From an uncultured Peptoniphilus sp. (GTDB lineage Bacteria > Bacillota > Clostridia > Tissierellales > Peptoniphilaceae), in the NCBI RefSeq assembly GCF_946998875.1, contig NZ_CAMQAY010000002.1:1-64000 (forward strand): a stretch of 64,000 nucleotides of DNA, written 5' to 3'. How positions within the stretch are numbered: the stretch's first letter is position 1; every line of letters begins with the position of its first letter. Shown here in pieces: positions 59,485-64,000 of this stretch. Made by a program: the position numbers and the translations under genes. The notes beneath the pieces are model-generated. The model saw only the letters and a program-made list of their open reading frames with translations. It made no database searches and was not told the DNA's origin.

Positions 59485-59518
59485 AATAAAAATAAACCCT
59501 AGTCCTTGACTAGAGTTT
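59485..59518 (-). terminator. Terminator after the winged-helix regulator
   Basis: AAACTCTAGTC / GACTAGGGTTT (11 bp, one G-T pair, 3-base loop) followed by ATTTTTATT on the minus strand. It separates the ABC/regulator operon from the haem operon. Confidence 0.88.
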
Positions 59519-59559
59519 AAAATCTTTTTATCTATTTTACGGTGTAAAAATTTAAGTAT

Positions 59560-60393
59560 TTAACTTAAACAAAGGTTAACTATGAATAAAAAATTTGCTT
59601 TTTTTTCATGAATTGTTATTCCCATTTGAGATTTAATTTTTAAAATCAAGGATGCTTCTAAAATTATTCCATCTGATGTTGACCAGTAATCAATTAAATT
59701 AAGAGGAATCTTAAAAATCCTGTCCTTAGAATTTATTTCTATTTCTTCTCCATCATCAAAATAAAATAGCTTTGTAGCAATTGCTTTTTTAATGTAACCT
59801 TGATAAGCCTTCTTTATTGCCTTAGCAGAAAGCTCTATATAGGCTTCTTCTCCAATTATCAAATATGCGTTATCATCAAAGCCCATAAGTGCCATTGAAT
59901 TATCTACAAAGGAGTTTTTGCTATCTTCAGAAATTTTTTTTATTGAAAAATTAATTTCATGCCTTCCCTTTTCTAAATATTGGGAAATATCTTGGACCTT
60001 CTCTCTCCCCTTAATATCTTTAGCTAAAATCATACTTTTGTATCTTTTTTCTAGTGCCTCTTGGTAAGGAATAAGTCTCTTTGACAATATTTCAAGACTG
60101 ATACTTTTAGCAAGATTATCGTCAATACCCAAAAATTTTTGTATTACAAAAAAATTCTTTTCAAGATTTTCATTATAAAATTCTGAAAGCTCCTGTCCTA
60201 TTTTTGTCAACTTATACTCATTATCGTCTTTGTATAGAATGCCTGTAAGAATCATTTTATCTAGAATTTTTTTTGAGTTAGGCCGAGAACAACTAAAGAA
60301 TTGACTTGCTTCTGTGATGGTCTTCCTTCCTTCATGATTTTTTATAAATAATAAATATTCAATTTGTATTTTTGTTATATCCAAATTTATCAT
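59560..60393 (-). CDS. Winged-helix regulator, DtxR-like N-terminus
   Basis: A 277-residue probable transcription factor. The N-terminal 110 residues fit a winged helix plus dimerisation helices of the DtxR/MntR type (YLLFIKNHEGRKTITEASQF, SRPNSKKILDKMILTGIL, then LEKNFFVIQKFLGIDDN). The metal ligands of MntR or DtxR are not obvious. The remaining 165 residues match no domain I know and end in a beta-rich segment. It overlaps the space of the ABC genes closely (4-base gap) and is the last gene of that operon. It is a candidate regulator of either or both adjacent operons; a MarR-like origin is possible. Confidence 0.65.
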   Translation of the reverse strand: MINLDITKIQIEYLLFIKNHEGRKTITEASQFFSCSRPNSKKILDKMILTGILYKDDNEYKLTKIGQELSEFYNENLEKNFFVIQKFLGIDDNLAKSISLEILSKRLIPYQEALEKRYKSMILAKDIKGREKVQDISQYLEKGRHEINFSIKKISEDSKNSFVDNSMALMGFDDNAYLIIGEEAYIELSAKAIKKAYQGYIKKAIATKLFYFDDGEEIEINSKDRIFKIPLNLIDYWSTSDGIILEASLILKIKSQMGITIHEKKANFLFIVNLCLS

Positions 60394-60397
60394 TGAA

Positions 60398-62056
60398 TTA
60401 TGACTCCATTTCTCTCTTTACTTCTACTATTCTGTCACAAATCCTAAGAGAACTATCACGGTGAGATGAAATTATAATATTTTTATTTTTTCTCTCATTA
60501 TATAGGGACTTTAAAATTATCCCTTCGTTTAATGCATCTATGTTAGCCGTTGGTTCATCAAGTAGATATAGCTTTGATTTTCTTAAAAAGATTCTTGCTA
60601 AAGCCAGCCTTTGAGCTTGTCCAGTGGAGATTTCATTATTTTCCTTTACTATCTCTGTGTCCAACCTCTTATCAAGTGTCATTATGAAATCATAAATATT
60701 TGCCTTCTTGCAAGCTTCTATTAATTCATCTTCACTTGCATCTTTTTTTGCAATTTTCAAGTTATCTCTAATGCTTCCTCTAAATAAATGGGTTTCTTGA
60801 CTTAAGTAAGAAATGTTCTCTCTTAAATTTAATGTATTCAAGTCTTTTATGTTTTTTTCATTTAGGCAAATCTTACCACTCTTTGTATCGTAAAATCTCA
60901 TCATTAATTTTATTAGTGTCGACTTGCCACAACCACTTTTTCCTTTAAGGCCTATTATCTCATTTAACTGAGCTTTAAAGTTAAAATCATTAATGAGTTT
61001 TGTTTCATCATAAGAAAAATTCACTTTCTCAAGACATATATTTTCATAATCAATTTCTTCTCCCTCGTAATTTATCGGTGTAAGGGGATCTTCTTCTAAA
61101 AGTTCCATGACTCTATTGCCACAGGCAAAGGTCAAAACTAAGTTATTTGCAAGAGATGAAAGGGCGCTTGTTGGTCCAAAAGAGGAAATGAAAACTCCCA
61201 AGGGGAATAATAAGCTACTAAGATCTAGGATAGAATTCTTGTAAAGATTAAAAGCTGCCAAAGTAAAAATTAAGTCTCCAAGTATTATGGTAAAAGATGT
61301 GAGGGCAAAATTACTAGATGACTTTTCTGTAAGAACCTTGGTAGACCTATTTAGCTTATTTGCTTCAAATTCAATCTCCTTATACCTATCTTCAAAATAA
61401 GAAAAATTAACAATTTCTTTTATTCCCTTAAAGCTTTCCAGGATTAGAGAATTTAAACTTGATATATTCTTCCTCTGCTTTCGTCCAATTTCTCCAGCAG
61501 ATTTTTCTGTGATAATTGGGATAATTATAGCTAATATCAAGTGAAAAGTTAGAAGTATCCAAGAATAAATTGGATTAAATCTCCATAAAAGTATAAATAA
61601 AAATAAAGTGTGAACTAGGGCTATACAGACAGGTGAAATTGTGTGTGCGTAAAAGACCTCTAGTAGTTCTATATCTGATGTAATAATAGAAATTAATTCT
61701 CCCTTATTTTTCCCATTCATCTTGGCTGGTCCCAAGGATCTTAGTTTTTTGAAAATTTTGTCTCTTAATATTGCTAAAATTTTGAAGGCTATATAGTGAT
61801 TTAAAAGCTGCTCTAAGTACTTAAATATTGCCCTTAGTATAGCTAAAGTAAATAAGATTCCAATTATTAATTTTAAATTTGCAGTTTGATTTAAAATTAG
61901 TTTACTTAGGTAGAACAAGCCTAATGATGGCAATAAAGTCGCAAATATGTGTCCACTTGCACCAAAAAATATGGCAAAAAACATTTGTAACTTCAGATCA
62001 TCCACAAGGGATAGGAGTTTCCCTATTAAATTTTTATATTCAATTAATTTCTTCAT
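60398..62056 (-). CDS. ABC half-transporter, permease-ATPase fusion (second subunit)
   Basis: A 552-residue exporter-fold half-transporter with six membrane helices (1-310) and an ATPase domain: Walker A GKSGCGKST, an altered signature STGQAQRLALARIF and Walker B LYLLDEPTANID. It forms a heterodimer with the protein encoded just upstream, whose gene it overlaps by 17 bases. Size and pairing resemble CydDC (thiol/haem-linked exporters) and also IrtAB-type siderophore importers; sequence alone does not decide. The location beside the haem operon suggests haem, iron or porphyrin handling. Confidence 0.82.
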   Translation of the reverse strand: MKKLIEYKNLIGKLLSLVDDLKLQMFFAIFFGASGHIFATLLPSLGLFYLSKLILNQTANLKLIIGILFTLAILRAIFKYLEQLLNHYIAFKILAILRDKIFKKLRSLGPAKMNGKNKGELISIITSDIELLEVFYAHTISPVCIALVHTLFLFILLWRFNPIYSWILLTFHLILAIIIPIITEKSAGEIGRKQRKNISSLNSLILESFKGIKEIVNFSYFEDRYKEIEFEANKLNRSTKVLTEKSSSNFALTSFTIILGDLIFTLAAFNLYKNSILDLSSLLFPLGVFISSFGPTSALSSLANNLVLTFACGNRVMELLEEDPLTPINYEGEEIDYENICLEKVNFSYDETKLINDFNFKAQLNEIIGLKGKSGCGKSTLIKLMMRFYDTKSGKICLNEKNIKDLNTLNLRENISYLSQETHLFRGSIRDNLKIAKKDASEDELIEACKKANIYDFIMTLDKRLDTEIVKENNEISTGQAQRLALARIFLRKSKLYLLDEPTANIDALNEGIILKSLYNERKNKNIIISSHRDSSLRICDRIVEVKREMES

Positions 62057-63758
62057 TTAAACCCCACATTTCTAGTTCCCTTTGGTATCTATAAATACCA
62101 GAAAATAATTCTCCCTTACTTATTTCTTCAAAACTTCCTTCTTCAGCAACTTTCTTATTGTCAAGATAGTAAATATAATCTGCCTGAAGGACTGTATTGA
62201 GTCTATGAGTAATAAGAATTATGGTCATTTTTTCTTTTAATTTTTGTATAAGATTTAAAATCAAATCTTCTGATTCCTTATCTATATTTGAAATGGACTC
62301 ATCTAAAATTAAAATCTTTGGTTCTTTCAAAAGTACCCTTCCTATTGCAAGCCTTTGTTTTTGTCCACCTGATAAGTTATTACCAGCACTTTCTAGGATG
62401 CTATCTAATCCGCCTATATTTTTAAAGTAGGAATACAGACCAACTTCTTCTAAAACTTCTATTAACTTATCATCATCTGCATTTTTATTTGCAATTTTAA
62501 GATTATATCTAAGGCTTTCCTTAAAGAAGTAAGGGTTATTGTCTACTAACATTATATTTTCATTTAAAGAATCATTTGAAATTTCACTTAAGCCATTGTA
62601 AAGTATTTCTCCATCATAATTCCTTTGAAATCCTGCAACTAATTTTGCAAGAGTAGACTTTCCACAACCACTTTCTCCTACTATAGCTGTTATTTTTTTA
62701 GATTTAATCTTCATATTTAAGTCTTTTAAAATTTCCTTTTCTCCGTAAGAAAAACTTAAATTTTTTACTTCTAAATCTACTTTCTCATCCTTTAGTACAT
62801 CTTCAAAATCTTCTATACTTTCTATTTCTAAAATTTTAAAGAGAGAATTAGCTGCTGTAATCCCATTCATTGCCACATGAAAAAGTGCCCCTAGCCTTCT
62901 TAAGGGTAAGAAAAATTCTTGACTTAATAGTATAAAAGAAAAGGCTGCAAAGACAGAAAGCTGACCCTTGGAATAATAATAGATGGATAAGATAATTCCC
63001 AAGGCTGATCCTGCATAAGAAATTAAGTCTAAGACCGTAATATTATTTAGTTGCATCATGAGAAGCTTCATGGTTTTGACCCTAAAGTCTTCTGCCTTCT
63101 CATTTAGTAGGTCATTGTAATCTTCATCTGCATTAAAAACTTCTAAACTTGTTAAGCCATATAGGAAGTCTATAAAAACTTCTGACAGATTTGTATATGA
63201 TTTCCAATAAGTTTTTACAACTTTTTTTGCAAGTTTTTGTACCATCATTATTGCAAGAGGTATTAGTGGTATTAATAAAAGCATTATTATTGCAATTTTG
63301 AAATCTAAAAAAGAAAGTATAAAAAATAAAATTAGAGGTCCTATTAAGGAAAATAGAAGTTGCGGCAATAGAGCAGAGTAAAATAAGTTGAGTTGTTCTA
63401 TTCCCTCTACACCTAAATTTATAACTTCCGAAATAGAAATTTTGCTTCCATACTCCATCTTAAAAGAAAAAACCTTCTTAATTAGTCTTTCTCTTAAGGT
63501 GTTTTTAATCCTATAGGAAGCCTTGTAAGATATACTAGCTTCTATTTTTATTAAGAAAATATTTAGTCCAATTATTAGGAGCATAAATAAAATAAATTTG
63601 CTCCCACTAAAGCTTGAACTAATTAAAGCTTCTATAGACTTGCCTATTAAAAAAATCATGGCAACATTAGTTGTCATTTGTATAATTTTTATAAGTAAAA
63701 GCTTTAAAATTTGTATTTTCTCGCTCTTTAACTCATTAAATAATTTTTTGTTAAACAT
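62040..63758 (-). CDS. ABC half-transporter, permease-ATPase fusion (first subunit)
   Basis: A 572-residue exporter-fold half-transporter with six membrane helices and an ATPase domain: Walker A GESGCGKST, signature LSGGQKQRLAIGRVLL, Walker B ILILDESISNID and switch His in LITHRLNT. It is the partner of the 60398-62056 protein. The ATG has AAGGAGTAGAA upstream, with the stop of the YbaN-like gene inside it, so three genes are tightly coupled. As with its partner, CydD-like or IrtA-like function is open. Confidence 0.82.
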   Translation of the reverse strand: MFNKKLFNELKSEKIQILKLLLIKIIQMTTNVAMIFLIGKSIEALISSSFSGSKFILFMLLIIGLNIFLIKIEASISYKASYRIKNTLRERLIKKVFSFKMEYGSKISISEVINLGVEGIEQLNLFYSALLPQLLFSLIGPLILFFILSFLDFKIAIIMLLLIPLIPLAIMMVQKLAKKVVKTYWKSYTNLSEVFIDFLYGLTSLEVFNADEDYNDLLNEKAEDFRVKTMKLLMMQLNNITVLDLISYAGSALGIILSIYYYSKGQLSVFAAFSFILLSQEFFLPLRRLGALFHVAMNGITAANSLFKILEIESIEDFEDVLKDEKVDLEVKNLSFSYGEKEILKDLNMKIKSKKITAIVGESGCGKSTLAKLVAGFQRNYDGEILYNGLSEISNDSLNENIMLVDNNPYFFKESLRYNLKIANKNADDDKLIEVLEEVGLYSYFKNIGGLDSILESAGNNLSGGQKQRLAIGRVLLKEPKILILDESISNIDKESEDLILNLIQKLKEKMTIILITHRLNTVLQADYIYYLDNKKVAEEGSFEEISKGELFSGIYRYQRELEMWGLNEEIN

Positions 63759-63760
63759 TT

Positions 63761-64000
63761 CTACTCCTTGATAGTCTTAATCTTAAAAATAAAATATATG
63801 TAGTGAAAAATTAACACTAATAAAAGTGTAATTCTCGCATGTAAGTTGTTCACTAAACAAAATGATATGCCAAGAAAAATAGTGATAGTCATAAGAATCT
63901 TTATCTTTCTCTCTTTTGTCATTCCACTCTTATTTTTTATTGGCTCAATATTATCCTTGTATAATTTAGTAGAAATAAAATACTCATTAAATTTTTTTGA
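63761..64000 (-). CDS. YbaN-family (DUF454) inner membrane protein, C-terminal part
   Basis: The last 79 residues of a protein that continues past the window edge. The visible part reads SKKFNEYFISTKLYKDNIEP at the start and ends FHYIYFIFKIKTIKE, with two membrane helices between (ILMTITIFLGISFCLV and ITLLLVLIFHYIYFIF). The pattern of a short amphipathic segment, TKLYK, then MTKERKIKIL and paired helices is typical of YbaN/DUF454. The function is unknown. The stop lies two bases before the ABC gene start, so it belongs to that operon. Confidence 0.75.
   Translation of the reverse strand, partial: SKKFNEYFISTKLYKDNIEPIKNKSGMTKERKIKILMTITIFLGISFCLVNNLHARITLLLVLIFHYIYFIFKIKTIKE

Noticed and set aside
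1..64000. tRNA, rRNA, insertion sequence or prophage genes
   Set aside because: No tRNA-like T-loop motif, rRNA stretch, transposase, integrase or phage structural gene was seen on either strand.

Overview
The window is AT-rich, densely packed chromosomal DNA of a low-GC Gram-positive anaerobe. The gene set fits a butyrate-forming member of the Peptoniphilaceae (Peptoniphilus/Anaerococcus type): pyruvate:ferredoxin oxidoreductase, a butyrate/acetate-type CoA-transferase, SLH-anchored surface proteins, SpoVG, HPr kinase and CarD, with many TTG/GTG starts and strong GGAGG ribosome sites. This placement is inferred from gene content. I saw no rRNA, tRNA, CRISPR array, IS element or prophage.

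Layout. 1-5.1 kb (minus): ruvA (cut by the edge), ruvC, an unrecognised protein, asnA, a zinc phospholipase C-like protein and a GH18 glycosidase. 5.1-9.0 kb (minus): ylxM-ffh-rpsP-khpA-rimM-trmD-rplS, a translation/SRP operon with a clear promoter and terminator. 9.1-17 kb (minus): plsX-acpP-rnc-radical SAM-smc-ftsY. 17.2-25.5 kb (minus): nifJ, hprK, uvrC and a Xaa-Pro aminopeptidase. 25.6-32.4 kb (minus): accessory membrane genes, a BlaI/M56-peptidase pair with a small exported peptide, and a two-component system; three near-identical terminator hairpins lie here. 32.4-41 kb: crcB, then plus-strand NCS2 permease, alr and murC, with spoVG, a phosphodiester glycosidase/stalk protein and a class V aminotransferase on the minus strand. 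41.2-47.7 kb (minus): YacL-like PIN-TRAM protein, carD, CoA-transferase, a helicase-nuclease and an ArsR regulator.

47.9-64 kb (minus) is the most interesting part: a haem-acquisition locus. It encodes four NEAT-domain proteins (stalk-fused; a 1332-residue SLH protein with three NEAT domains; secreted; membrane-anchored), a Shp-like membrane-anchored haem protein, an IsdE-like lipoprotein, a FecCD-type permease, an ATPase and a flavodoxin. Upstream is a second operon with a YbaN-family protein, two ABC exporter-type half-transporters and a winged-helix regulator. All six NEAT domains and the Shp-like domain lack the classical YxxxY haem ligand. Each instead has two similarly placed methionines, one in an S-M-[GA] motif near the start and one near the end (V-D-x-M in four of them). 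This suggests a bis-methionine haem relay, as known for streptococcal Shp and Shr, passing haem from surface-layer and secreted receptors to membrane-anchored ones and then to the IsdE-type transporter. The flavodoxin may supply electrons for haem use inside the cell.

Several start codons were moved from the longest open frame to a start with a proper ribosome site: rpsP, ylxM, the radical SAM gene, hprK, pepP, crcB, spoVG, the glycosidase, the haem permease and the NEAT-stalk gene.
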